From contig OU452199.1 in the NCBI GenBank assembly GCA_911728435.2, positions 14,704,860 through 14,768,859 of the forward strand: a DNA stretch of 64,000 nucleotides, given 5' to 3'. Below the pieces are notes generated by a model that saw only the letters and a list, made by a program, of their open reading frames with translations, was not told the DNA's origin and did not search any database. Shown in pieces: positions 20,606 through 31,640 of this stretch (within the stretch, counting starts at the first letter, position 1; every line of letters starts with the position of its first letter). The translations under genes and the position numbers were made by a program. This DNA is from Apoderus coryli. Taxonomy: Eukaryota > Arthropoda > Insecta > Coleoptera > Attelabidae.

Positions 20606-22355
20606 AGGGTGTTTCAAAAAGACGCGGCAATATTTAAGGGGCGATTTCTCAGGTATTTTCACAGAAATCTTATATTATATATATATATATATACTCTAGA
20701 ATGATAATCCCGTAGTACAAAAATGTAACCAAAAGTGTAGAGCTGTCCATAATGCGCATGATCACCAGTAACTTAGTTTTCAACAGGACCGGCTTTGATT
20801 AAATGTAATATTACTGTTATAGGTATATTTAAAATTAAATTTTACCATTTGGTAACATTCAAATAAAAAAATGGAATAAAGGAATTTAAGAAATAAAAAA
20901 TTACATTAAATATCTAAATACTTTATTGTCTAACAGGTACAACCCAATAATAATAAATCGAAACGAGAAATAAGTAAAAATTCTAATACTGGAAAATATC
21001 TTAAGGACTTGAGCATTCTAATTATTTATTTTATTATTATATAATATTTGTTTGTTTATACAACCACCTTAGGCGTCTTACCTCTCTACAGCCTTCAAAG
21101 AAGGGGTGCCAGAAACAGTGACTTCACAAATATTTTCCGTGTCCATGTAAACCACTTCCATATCATCCGTACTACTCGCAATAGTATTTTGTGACAAAAC
21201 ATGGTTGGTAGAACTTTTATTCTCAGCAATTTCATGGAGGATTCTATAATTAAGTATATTCCAGTTTAACAACAGAATTCAAACGAACTTTGTATACCTA
21301 CACAACGTAGGAAATATATTCTTGACATACATATCATGCATTTTTGACAGACTGCTTTTAAGTAAACAGTGTCTTGATATCAAACGATTAAGAATTTAAC
21401 TTCCACTCTCATTTACATAATCTCTTCTTTTCAACAAAAGTTTGGGAACTGCATCGGGTACGAGGGTGATCCTCTTGCCGTCTTCTCTACAAATGATATC
21501 TTCTGCAGCGAAATGCTTACTGCATATGACATTCCCATCACATACATTTTCTGTACTAAGATCCCAATGCCCGCATCCAAACATCATGTCTTTTTTTTGT
21601 CAAGCTAAAAATGAGTATCATGTCAATGGTATCATATTGACTCAAACTGAGACTGTTAGAAACCCGAAACAATAACTTACTGAAAATATTTAATACCAGG
21701 AATGAGACCTTCATTTTTACACCACAACACTATACACCTCATTGTTTGTTAAATAAACGAACTAAAACCAAAATAACAAATATTAAAAACAATTTTAATC
21801 ACAAATAGGTATATCTATCAACAATTAAAATATACCACGAATAAAACCATAACTCAATTATAAAACCTATCTGAATTGTTGTGAAGCCGACTCTGACAGA
21901 TATTCCCACTACGAGAAATGTCATTTGCGAAAACAGACGCTGTTGCGAAATCTCCTAAATTTAATAAGATTTGGAAAAAAATGTTTCGTTCATATTGCTG
22001 AAAAATTAAACAGTATGCAATTTTACCGATAACATTTACTTATTTGATTTTGTCAAGCAGTTTCGTATGACGGAACATATGGATTTATTTATAAAACAGA
22101 TATGTCGCATAAATTCTGTAAGGCGAACGACAAAATAGTTTTAAATATGGCAGCTCTGTACTGAAAATAAGTTACTGAGGAGCATGCGTAGTTCGTGAAA
22201 ACTCTGCATACCCGTTACACTTTTTGGTATTCGGCTGGATTTAATTAGCATTCTAGAGTACATATATAATATAAGATTTCTATGGGTATTTTATGCAAAA
22301 AATCCCATAAACATACGGTCCTGATTGTTTTCAAGATACAAGGTGTTAAAGTTTT
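20606..22355. mobile_element. element with imperfect terminal inverted repeats enclosing a THAP relic
   Basis: The left flank (20606-20800) and right flank (about 22155-22345) are diverged inverted repeats. Both contain AGAAATCTTATATTATATAT, then ACTCTAGAATG, ACCAAAA.GTGTA and CAGTAACTTA.TTTTCA in the same order. The outer left end AGGGTGTTTCAAAAAGACGC resembles mariner-type termini, and the right end is the related ACACCTTGTATCTTGAAAAC in inverse. No transposase is left between them; instead there are THAP exons. The boundaries are approximate. Confidence 0.5.
21082..21742 (-). pseudogene. THAP-domain gene relic, three exons
   Basis: Exon 1 (21742-21681) starts at ATG and reads MRCIVLWCKNEGLIPGIKYF, giving the first two zinc-binding cysteines (C-x4-C). 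It ends at CA|GTAAGT. A 76-bp intron ends TTTTTAG. Exon 2 (from 21604) gives KKRHDVWMRAL with the conserved Trp. After a one-base shift it reads VCDGNVICSKHFAAEDI and PDAVPKLLL, i.e. the C-x2-H pair and the AVP box. Exon 3 (21243-21082) reads ILHEIAENKSSTNHVLSQNT onward and ends AG|GTAAGA. THAP domains are zinc-dependent DNA-binding modules of transcription factors and P-element-type transposases. The single-base shift in exon 2 argues for a dead copy or a sequencing error. No downstream exon was recognised. Confidence 0.65.
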
Positions 22356-22752
22356 TTTGTACATAACGATTTTTTTTTAATTAAGTCAAATATCTCCTTA
22401 CCGATTTCTTTGAAATTTGGCAGCGTTGTTTCTAGAGATATGGAGCTTATATGGCTCTAACTAGTTAAAAATTATTAAGTTCAGTGGCGTTAGGGGGGCA
22501 ACTTAATGAGAATTATTAACAAAAAAATGTACGCTACTGACTGTAATTTAATTTCGATATTGTCTTAAGATAAAGAAACTAAAATTACAATTTTTGTATC
22601 TCTTGTATTTTGCCTCCTCTACGCGATAAAAATGTAAAACATTTTCAACATACCAAGAATATTTGCGAATCATTCGACTAAAAATCAATAACGTTGATGT
22701 TAATTGACTGCACCAATAATTTTGAATATGTCAAATTTGTTGAAGTCCCTTA

Positions 22753-23412
22753 ACATGAATCACTATACAAACGCCGAGATGACCGACAGACATCCACTTC
22801 ATTTATGGATGACAATGCATTAGAAGCTAGGCGGTTGTATACTGAAAGATTTGCTCAGCGTAAGGCTCTTGATAGAAAAATTTTCAAAAGCATCCATCGA
22901 CGCCTTCATGAAACAGACACACTAAAACGAAGTGGAGGAACAGGAAGGCCAAAGACAGCAGGAAATGTAGAGCTGGAAGAGGACATGCTGGACACGATTG
23001 AAGTTACTGAGGTTTTGAATGTAATAGTACTGTTTGGCGCATTCTTAAAGACAATTTGTTATATCCACACCACATCCAACGCGTTCAAGCACTTATTCCT
23101 GCTGATTTTTCTCATTCTGTTAATGACTTTGACTGATGTCGATTTTGTTTAGTGATGAAATGAGTTTTTCAAAAAAGGAATAAGGAATTTTTATAATAAC
23201 CATTTATGGTGTGATGGGAATCCGCATGCCGATAGTTGAAGATCATTTTCAACATCAGTTCTCGTTGAATGTTTGGATTGGAATTGTGGGTGACTGCTTA
23301 ATTGGACCCGTATATCCACCAGGAAGACTTACCTGAGAGGTATATCGAGCCAGTCAATGAAGAAAGATTGTATTCGTGTATCCGACCTAGAGGTGGTTAC
23401 TTCCAATAGTTT
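22753..23412 (+). pseudogene. mariner-like transposase, internally deleted
   Basis: It begins MNHYTNAEMTDRHPLH and shifts frame into NALEARRLYTERFAQRKALD, the N-terminal helix-turn-helix of a common insect mariner-type family. Next come GGTGRPKTAGNVELEEDML and a linker. In other frames it then gives FSDE (first catalytic Asp with its Glu), NPHA and FSLNVWIGIVGDCLIGP. It jumps to a C-terminal RLYSCIRPRGGYFQ and a stop. The segment with the second and third Asp is deleted. Several frameshifts are present. Its terminal repeats are not clear. Confidence 0.75.
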
Positions 23413-23638
23413 TTGTAATTTTTTGTATTAGGTATAAATGTTAATTTTATTTATTCATTTTTATCTTGGTTCGAAATCTTAATGGTATTTTTAATTGAAT
23501 TATTCGCACATATGAACAAAATACAAATGATAAAAACGTTGTAGTTTTAGTTGCTTTATCTGAGGATAATATTGAAATTTGGAAATAAAACGACGTCTAC
23601 TCCACTTGGCTATGTTCTTCCTTTGATTTTAACATATA

Positions 23639-25320
23639 CCGGGTGTCCCACCGGGAAGGGATTCAATCGATTATGGAGAAACTACACTGTGGAAGAATCT
23701 GAAAATCTGGTCAACAGAACCAATTCGGCTAAAATTTTTTCAAGAATCTAGCACTTCCGGTTATACCGGAAATGGGTGTCAACTTCCTTATTTCAAATGC
23801 GACCATATGTAAATTATATATTTTTTGGATTCTCTTTGTATTTCTAAACATATTTCATGCATATGGGTAAAAAATCAAATTGAAAAAAGTGTCATAATTC
23901 AAAATTTTTAAATATATATATTTTTTAATTTTTTTGCATCAAAAATAAGGGCAAGTTTATGAAAGGATGTCTATCCCAAAAACTGATAGTTTTCAAAATA
24001 TTGGCAATTTTACATTTTTCTATTACAATAGTGATATGAATTTGAAATTTAATTGATTTTAGTTGGCCTTGATGGCTTTAGATAGCAAATAAATATGACA
24101 CTTGACAAAAATAATCAACAACTATGACAAATTGTAGACATTAATTAGTAGTAATAATCATGGCGGGCGTATAAATTACACTAACGAATACTATCTAAAT
24201 TTGTTTATTATTTATGGAGAATGGTGCTTTTAGAAAATCCAGACTCCACTGCAAATGTTCTCAGAGATGTCGTAGGATATGCCGTGAAGTACCCCAGTAC
24301 AGCTTCATCGTGACAAATAGGTTTCCTTCGTTTTATTTTTGTCTTTACGGACCCGAAATTTTTATTATCCGTTAACAACTTCTGGTGATGGCTTGTGTTT
24401 TTCTGGGTACCTGGCAGAAAATGTATCACACGTTTGTGACATCACTCTGTCACATTATCCATAAATAATAAACAAATTTAGATAGTCAGTTTAGTGTTCT
24501 ACGCCAAAGGTTCTACTCATCGATTATAAATTTAGATAGTATTCGTTAGTATAATTTATACGCCCGCCATGATTATTACTACTAATTAATGTCTACAATT
24601 TGTCATAGTTTTTGATTATTTTTGTCAAGTGTCATATTTATTTGCTATCTAAAGCCATCATGGCCAACTAAAATCAATTAAATTTCAAATTCATATCACT
24701 ATTGTAATAGTTAAATAATGTAAAATTGCCAATATTTTGAAAACTATCAGTTTTTGGGATAGACATATAAACTTGCCCTTATTTTTGATGCAAAAAATAA
24801 AAAAAATATAAAATGGGGGGTTGCCATTTGAAAATTTTGAATTATGACACTTTTTTCAATTTGATTTTTTACCCTTTTTTTCAAATACCCTGTATTAATA
24901 TTTACTAAAAAAATATACGTAGGCGGCTAAAGTAGGTCTATATCTTCTAGGATATTCTAACAAATTAAATTATTAAAGCTTCCATATAATAAAAAATTGT
25001 TATTATTCTTTATTCTGAAAACGTCATGTTTGACATAAAATTTCAAATATTTCGAAAACGGCTGGCGATAGGTATAACATATTATGTATGAAATATATTT
25101 AGAATTACAAGGAGAATCCAAAAAAAAATATAATTTATATAGGTCGTTTTTGAAATAAGGAAGTTGACACTCATTTCCGGTATAACCGGAAATGGTATAT
25201 TCTTGAAAACATTTTAGCCGAGTTGGTCCCGTCGACCTAAGTACCACACCAGATTTTCAGATTGTTCCACAGTGTAGTTTCTCCATAATCGATCGAATCC
25301 CTTCCCGGTGGGACACCCGG
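23639..25320. mobile_element. mariner-like foldback element
   Basis: It starts CCGGGTGTCCCACCGGGAAG and ends with the inverse, with TA/TATA at both sides. The arms run inward from 23639 to about 24217 and from 25320 to about 24458, mostly alignable. The right arm has about 205 extra bases (near 24881-25087) beginning with an AATACCCTGTA mariner-type end, and another insertion near 24485-24530. The spacer carries a short transposase-like HTH frame. The arms continue outside the TA sites: ACGTCTACTCCAC on the left flank (from about 23593) mirrors GTGGAGTAGACGT on the right (25345). Confidence 0.65.
24208..24429 (-). pseudogene. transposase helix-turn-helix fragment
   Basis: The minus frame reads VKTKIKRRKPICHDEAVLGYFTAYP and then TSLRTFAVESGFSKSTILHK. 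This resembles the second helix-turn-helix and the basic linker of mariner-type transposases (R.P....E.AV......PS.S.R..A...G.S.STV..IL). No catalytic part is present. It sits in the spacer of the foldback, so it is probably what remains of that element's transposase. Confidence 0.5.
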
Positions 25321-25603
25321 TATAAATAACGTATTTTGTGGAGTAGACGTAGTTTCATTACCGAATACAGCCCTCTCCTCTTTGAAATGGATTACATTAA
25401 GAAATAATATTGAAATTAAATTATAGTGAGTGGCGTACATTTTGTTGTCAATAATTTTTATTAATTCTTCTAAATTTTTATTAAGTTGCCCCCTAAACCC
25501 ACTGGACTTAATAATTTTGATTTGACCCATCATCTCCTCTGGTTGATTGCTGCCATTGCAGGATAAAACTGGTTAAATTTTCTGCAAGTTCTGGCAATAT
25601 ATA
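24858..25603. repeat. 746-bp tandem duplication, copy 1
   Basis: Matches 25604-26349 at a constant offset of 746. I noticed one difference (TTTATTC at about 25018 versus TTAATTC at about 25764). It covers the right part of the mariner-like foldback plus about 280 bases of its flank. The breakpoint shows AATTTG at both ends, so a microhomology-type junction is likely. Confidence 0.9.
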
Positions 25604-26349
25604 AATTTGATTTTTTACCCTTTTTTTCAAATACCCTGTATTAATATTTACTAAAAAAATATACGTAGGCGGCTAAAGTAGGTCTATATCTTCTAGGATA
25701 TTCTAACAAATTAAATTATTAAAGCTTCCATATAATAAAAAATTGTTATTATTCTTAATTCTGAAAACGTCATGTTTGACATAAAATTTCAAATATTTCG
25801 AAAACGGCTGGCGATAGGTATAACATATTATGTATGAAATATATTTAGAATTACAAGGAGAATCCAAAAAAAAATATAATTTATATAGGTCGTTTTTGAA
25901 ATAAGGAAGTTGACACTCATTTCCGGTATAACCGGAAATGGTATATTCTTGAAAACATTTTAGCCGAGTTGGTCCCGTCGACCTAAGTACCACACCAGAT
26001 TTTCAGATTGTTCCACAGTGTAGTTTCTCCATAATCGATCGAATCCCTTCCCGGTGGGACACCCGGTATAAATAACGTATTTTGTGGAGTAGACGTAGTT
26101 TCATTACCGAATACAGCCCTCTCCTCTTTGAAATGGATTACATTAAGAAATAATATTGAAATTAAATTATAGTGAGTGGCGTACATTTTGTTGTCAATAA
26201 TTTTTATTAATTCTTCTAAATTTTTATTAAGTTGCCCCCTAAACCCACTGGACTTAATAATTTTGATTTGACCCATCATCTCCTCTGGTTGATTGCTGCC
26301 ATTGCAGGATAAAACTGGTTAAATTTTCTGCAAGTTCTGGCAATAATTT
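25604..26349. repeat. 746-bp tandem duplication, copy 2
   Basis: Second copy, continuing directly into the unduplicated flank at ATTTGACCACA. All reading frames in it are doubles of those in copy 1 and have no independent support. Confidence 0.9.
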
Positions 26350-26470
26350 GACCACATTTTCCGTGTAAGCAAAAGTGATATCTGCAAACGTTTCTTCTAA
26401 AAAATTCAGCACTTGTTTGATACATTTCATTAACAAATTTGGCGTCTTGAAATATTATAAACGCCAACAA
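26254..26470 (-). pseudogene. unidentified coding fragment
   Basis: A minus frame of about 60-70 codons with balanced composition (KQVLNFLEETFADITFAYTE, VVKLLPELAENLTSFILQWQ) ends at a TAA. It looks more protein-like than its surroundings, but I do not recognise it. Upstream in the same strand the frame continues without an obvious start. It could be the C-terminal exon of a host gene or of an unrecognised element. The distal part is also present at the right edge of duplication copy 1. Confidence 0.3.
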
Positions 26471-26479
26471 TTTCATTAG

Positions 26480-27529
26480 TAATGAATATGAACTATTGGC
26501 AACTAAAACTCTTAATTTGATTGTTCGATTTTAAATTCTAACTGGTGCAGAGATGAAATTATATCTCTTCAGTTCACTGGAATGGCATACATAAAAAATA
26601 TACATAATATACATTCTACTCATTGCCCGTAAAAGAGTAAAAATATTCATGTAGGAGTAGAAAGTGATTTTTCAAATAGTTGGTTTTGAGTGAAATCACG
26701 GTTAATTTTATTTAAAACTTTAACAATAAGCTACCATATTTCAATCAATAGCCAATGCTTTTGAGGTTAGCTTCTTGTATATGGACAATGTTTAAATTAT
26801 GACAACGAAGCCGTTGCAGTAGTAGTAAATAAAAGTTCTTTCTGTATAAATTCTCTCCAGATAACACTGAATTTTCCCATTATTTTTCTATACGAAAACG
26901 GCATAATGTATAACATACGTCTTACAAAGTCCACGCACTGTCATAATTTATTATTTATAGTTTGGTGGTGTGTGTTGCTGTATACGAACAAGAGAAACAC
27001 ATTTATGCAACGAGATGAATTCTTAGAACACTTGACATTTAACATCGACCAGACCTGACACTTGCCTTATACACATACTACATACAGATGGTAAAGTGGG
27101 ATTTTTGGATTTTTATGCATACTGGATTGAATTTCTGATGGTTGAGAAAGGTTCAATCGACACGCTTGCATGTTGTCAAAGAATAATTTTGCATATTATA
27201 TCGCTTTTGTTTAAACTAAATACGGGTGCTTTGAGCATTTGCAAAGAAAAGAAATACCAGTTTTGATAAGTTTTGTAATTTTTTTGTTTCATTCACATAC
27301 ATTAGTGCGTCAAATTGGTTTTGAGCAGATCTGTATCGAGTAAATTGCATATTTCACTTTTATAGTATTATACAGTGTTTTCGGGTGGTCCGCCTAAAAT
27401 TACACGTTTCAAATAAACTTAAATTCAAAGTACTACTATGATTAAGATTAAAATTAGGGGTGCCTGATACACTGCAACATGATGGTCTATTGCTTCCCAC
27501 TGTCTTGAGTTACTTGTTCTGTGTGATAG
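26480..27529. other. no recognisable gene
   Basis: AT-rich with short frames only. Near 27378-27410 a TTTTCGGGTGGTCCGCC string weakly resembles a mariner end. No matching partner was found. Confidence 0.4.
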
Positions 27530-27960
27530 TTACAACTATCCATCAAGTTCTAGAGCTCTTATGACCTATAGTAGGTTGGCTGGTTTCATGGACAACACGG
27601 CTCCATCTTGCACGATTTCATGCCCCAAGTGTTCCTTGCGTTGGCTTCTGATAGCGGCGCATTCTGTTACTAGGTTTTTCGTCCTCCTCCCTACAGAATC
27701 TGGATTCATCACTCTCTTCTAGGCCTAATCTTGCCATATGGCGTAAGGCAACAATGTGATCGAAACAGATTTTCAATCTTTCATGGTTGAAGTTTCCAAG
27801 GAATTTCTTGGAGTGTATTAATCCAGGAAGATTTTGCCAGATAATTTCTCTTTCTGTTTCCTCCTTAAGTCGGAACTTCTCCTTGTAGGTGTGTTTCCCT
27901 AATCCGCAGAACGGTTCACGAACAAATTTGGAAGCAATAAAGATTATTCAACCCCCGAAA
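27530..27960 (-). pseudogene. C-terminal end of an RNase H-type non-LTR element
   Basis: The minus strand gives KFLGNFNHERLKICFDHIVA, then LRHMARLGLEESDESRFCRE. A glutamate-rich knuckle remnant and a tail ending in a decayed SSRT-type stretch follow. This is the same segment as 17195-17440, in the opposite orientation and with different mutations, so both derive from one family. The RNase H part itself is not readable here. Confidence 0.6.
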
Positions 27961-28215
27961 ATGTGTCACCCTGTAGGTATTAAATTGCGCTTAATATTGT
28001 GTTTTTGACGTGTAATATGCGTACCAAATTTAAATTTACTGATTTACAAATTCTTGGAGAAATTAAAAAAAAAAGGAAAAAAAAAATTAGAACTTGATCC
28101 GTATCTCGGACACAAAGGGGTTTTAGACATATGTGTATAGGAACTTTTTCATTTTATTGAGATGCCTTATCACCTATATAAATGCGTCACACATATTATG
28201 AAACACCCTGTGTCT
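27961..28215. mobile_element. probable mariner-derived MITE remnant
   Basis: It starts with GTGTCACCCTGTAGGTA and ends GAAACACCCTGTGTC, with typical internal text (GTACCAAATTTAAATTTACTG, CCTATATAAATGCGTCACAC). The two ends face the same way rather than forming clear inverted repeats. It may be two overlapping fragments. Confidence 0.3.
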
Positions 28216-29034
28216 TCGTAGTTCTTAGAAAGTTATCTGCTATTTCACAAAGAACATCGAGGGAAGATAAGGGGCGCATATAGCCTCGATCGTATATAGT
28301 ATATCATAATATATGGTTAGAATATGGCGCACCTTCACCTCAGGCGGTCCGATAAGACTCCGGGGGTGAAAAGTGACCCAAATAAAGGTTACTTCTATCT
28401 ACAAGGGGTAACTTTGAATCATCTGGTTACTTCAACGTGTAAAAAGGGAAACAATATAATATATCGAAATTATTTAACATTTTAGTTTGTTGAATTTTCG
28501 TATAATTTGAAAAATATCCCAATTACATATTGATATTAATTTGTATGTAAAAAATTTGATTTCAATTTAATTTTTAGTCCTGAAGGTTATATGTAAGACA
28601 CAATATTATAAGAAATCTTGATTATAGTATGTATTTTCTCCGGAAATATGTGTTTTAGCCATGTTGGACGTAAATCAGCATTTGTGAAAAAATGTTTCTT
28701 TGCCAAACTGTCTGTCAAACCTTTTTACATCCACGATTACTAATCGGTTCAACGGGTTTCAATCAAATTAATTAAAAATGTACCTACTACTGAATCTGGA
28801 GAGAAAAAGGTTGGCTTTTGGGACTCAGAGAACGTACCTAGACATATGAAAAAACGACAAAAACAAAACATTATTTGCAAAACAAAATTGAAAAATTAAA
28901 CAATTTTCCTTTTTGCCAATATTGTCGTCAACAAAAATATCTGATACAATAATTAGTATGTACAGAACACGTATTTGGATTTGGAAAATAGATTAATATC
29001 TAAAATATACATTCATTTAAAGAATAGAAGATTG
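28216..29034. other. no recognisable gene
   Basis: AT-rich, with no domain and no repeat pair noticed. Confidence 0.4.
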
Positions 29035-29235
29035 TATTAATTTAATAATAATTATTATTATTTTATTTGCTCCATTTTACAATGAGTACATTACATTTTC
29101 ACAATCGAGAAATAAAGAGCAAAAAGGGGTTTGCCACAATTGTTCAATTGATCAAAGACCAACCCCATAATAATCGTATGAATATATACACAAAAGCCAT
29201 AAAAAATAATAATAATGATAAATGAAGTAAATATA

Positions 29236-29864
29236 CAGGGTGTTTGGAAGGTCGATAGAAAGTCTTGAGGAGGTGATAGGGCAGACCATTTAGAATATTT
29301 TAAGCCAAACATACCTTAGTACAAAGTCTTACGGATTTCGACTTATTGGAGATTTTCGATTTTTAGTATGAAAATATGTTTTTTTTTCCTGTTATCACTA
29401 AAAGAACAGGCTATAGTTTTTAAATAGGTACCTAAAAGTTTAGACGTAAAACAATGTTTGGATGTTATTTTTCCAAATAGCTGGATAGGCAGGATTTTTA
29501 TGTCTGGGGGCGGGCTAAAGAGTTAGTTTAGTCTGAAGAAATCGTATCAAGAAACCATTTAATAAGAAAAATTCGAGAAGCTTTTCAAGTAATGCAGCAA
29601 GATAGGTTATTACATATAACAACTACCGAAGTAAGACGTAGATCTCGAGCATGTATTAGAAACAATGGTTTTCACTTTGAACACCAATAAAGAATGTTTC
29701 AATAGTTTATTTTGTTTCATTTACAAATTTATTATTTAAATTTCAAAATCAGAATATCTCGAAAACCGTAAAACTTTGTACTAAGGTATGTTTGGCTTAA
29801 AATATTCTACATGATTTGCCCTATCACCTCCCCAAGACTTTCTATCGACCTTCCAAATACCCTG
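29236..29864 (+). mobile_element. mariner-derived deletion element (629 bp)
   Basis: It is flanked by TATA/TA on both sides. Inverted termini of roughly 100 bp begin CAGGGTGTTTGGAAGGTCGA on the left and mirror on the right with a few mismatches (for example CTGTAT.T..CC versus GGGTGTTTGG). The middle keeps only the C-terminal end of a transposase. It is a non-autonomous product of internal deletion. Confidence 0.85.
29535..29690 (+). pseudogene. transposase C-terminal remnant in the MITE
   Basis: Fifty-one codons read EEIVSRNHLIRKIREAFQVM and TTEVRRRSRACIRNNGFHFE, ending H-Q-stop. This corresponds to the C-terminal helices of mariner-type transposases (R.R..AC...NGGHFEHL). There is no upstream catalytic sequence. 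It shows which superfamily the MITE came from. Confidence 0.75.
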
Positions 29865-30768
29865 TATAAATTTATACCAAAGCGTGCTATTAATTGTACA
29901 AAGGCTGACATAATCACCAACACAAAATATCTATTTACTTGTTACACAAGTCAAACAAATACTTCTAAAATTGCCCTTGAACTCTGTGCTCTAAATTGTT
30001 CTTAAGAATGCTGTGAAGAACCAGTAAAACGTAGAACAGAGAGCAATATCTCATGGCTTATGGAATCGAAGGTCTTTGAGTGGTCAAGCAATAACAATGC
30101 AGTATTACGAATAGAATCCAATGCGCGAAAGACGTTACAGACAATAATTTCGAAGCGCAGCTGTGATCTGGTCTAAAACCAGACGGTCTGTGGAAGATTG
30201 TTGTATTTTTTTATATGATCCCTTATTTGAGCATTCATAATCTTCTCCAATACTTTTGATGAAATGGGCAAAATTCTTATTGGCCTAAGTTGACTTAATA
30301 CCAACGATCATATATTTCTTTTTTGGTAATGGAAGCACTCCAATCCTCTGGAAACACCCAATCGACCAAACAAGTGTTAACAATATTGGTCAAATAGTCA
30401 GTATATACAGCAAACAGAGAACAATGATATCTAAATTCAACCCATCAGAGCAATACGCAGAACTTTTAATTTCTAATAAACATAACCAGGAGCAATACTT
30501 TCAAATTGGATCTTAAAATTATTTGAATAATATTGGAGGGATTCGGGTGTATAATTCGGCTGGAAAGATATGTGATTTAAAATTGATACATCGGACGTCC
30601 ATAAAGGAGATAAAAAGGACCAAAATATAGAAACAAAGTTGGTATTTCTGATATCTTGAAATATGTTTTTTTTACCTCTTTTTCTTTTCGAATGCCAATC
30701 TGATCTCTAATTTTTTATGTTAGATGTTTTAGGTTATATTCTATTATAATATTTAAGCATATGCTACA

Positions 30769-31290
30769 TTGAAAATGTTATATCCGCACAGACATTGTCT
30801 TACAACAGATTTAAAAATAAAATTAACAGACACTCTTGTGCTAAGTAACTTCAATTATTGTGATATTGTGTATGGTCCTTGTTTGTTGAGGTCAGATCAA
30901 GATCGTATTCAGCGTGTACAAAAGTCCTGTTTAAGGTATGTATACGGAATTAGAAAATATGATCCAATAAGCCACAAATTGGTTAGTGCAAAATGGCTTT
31001 CTATGAAAGATAGACGATTTCATCACGCTGCATGCTTTTATCACAATTTACTGCTTGACGGGCATCCACCATATTTGTTCGAAAAGATTAGGCTTAGGTC
31101 TGATAAACACAATCTTAATCTGAGGTTTAGGGGTTTATTGTCTCCTCCGGCTCATCGCACCTTGTTACTCGAGCGATCCTTTTCCTATAACGTCTATAGC
31201 ATCTACGATGGAATTCCTCACAATTTTAAGACATATAAAATAACATCGTTTCGTGTAATCCTTAGAAGAAAACTATTAAATTTGGTTTAA
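30769..31290 (+). pseudogene. Jockey/CR1-like reverse transcriptase C-terminus
   Basis: A 170-codon open frame covers the thumb and C-terminal part of a non-LTR reverse transcriptase. It includes TLVLSNFNYCDIVYGPCL, then RIQRVQKSCLRYVYGIRKYD, SHKL, RRFHHAACFYHNLL and LLSPPAHRTLLLERSFSYNV, with KLLNLV at the end. It lacks the active site, so it is a 5'-truncated copy. The frame itself has no stop, suggesting a fairly recent insertion. About 330 bases of 3' UTR follow. Confidence 0.8.
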
Positions 31291-31640
31291 TTTTCATATT
31301 ATGTAGTGGTTATGATTTCAAATTTAATTTTATTTTAATCTTGTTTTCTTTTGTTGTTTTTCTTTCTTTGTATTCATTGCATTTCAAATTGATTTAGTTA
31401 ATTGTAAGTTTTCGGGAACTGTTATAAAGTGTGAATTTTTCCGTACGGGTTAGAATATCAAAATCAGTTTTACTGCCTTCTAACCCATTTTGCAGTTGTT
31501 TTTTGCCTTCTTGTAGTTATGATTGTGGTTGCTATATTGTAATTGTGATTGCGTTTTTATTATGTTTACACGTTATGCATTGTAAACTTTTCTTTGTATA
31601 TGACTGCAAATAAACTGTTTATTATTATTATATCCATATG
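31291..31640 (+). other. 3' UTR and ATT tail of the non-LTR copy
   Basis: T-rich sequence ending GCAAATAAACTGTTTATTATTATT at about 31606-31630. This is an AATAAA-like signal immediately before an (ATT)n tail. A 26-base ATTATTATATCCATATGAAAA word is then repeated twice (31622-31675). Confidence 0.6.

Larger units (their letters stand above)
29035..30490 (-). pseudogene. Jockey/CR1-like reverse transcriptase, split by a MITE
   Basis: Between 30490 and 30000 the minus strand reads LSQLRPIRILPISSKVLEKI (the YRPISLLP..SKVLE. block), then a TRSQLRFE-type stretch. It continues with ALLLLDHSKTFDSISHEILL, the catalytic A block with D and F kept. Stops and frameshifts abound. The text downstream in the minus sense is interrupted by the 629-bp MITE at 29236-29864 and ends near 29040 in an (ATT)n-type tail. 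The catalytic YADD part is not readable. Confidence 0.55.

Noticed and set aside
24957..25993. Two identical protein pairs (96 and 98 residues) as a gene family
   Set aside because: They are the same non-coding frames copied by the 746-bp duplication.
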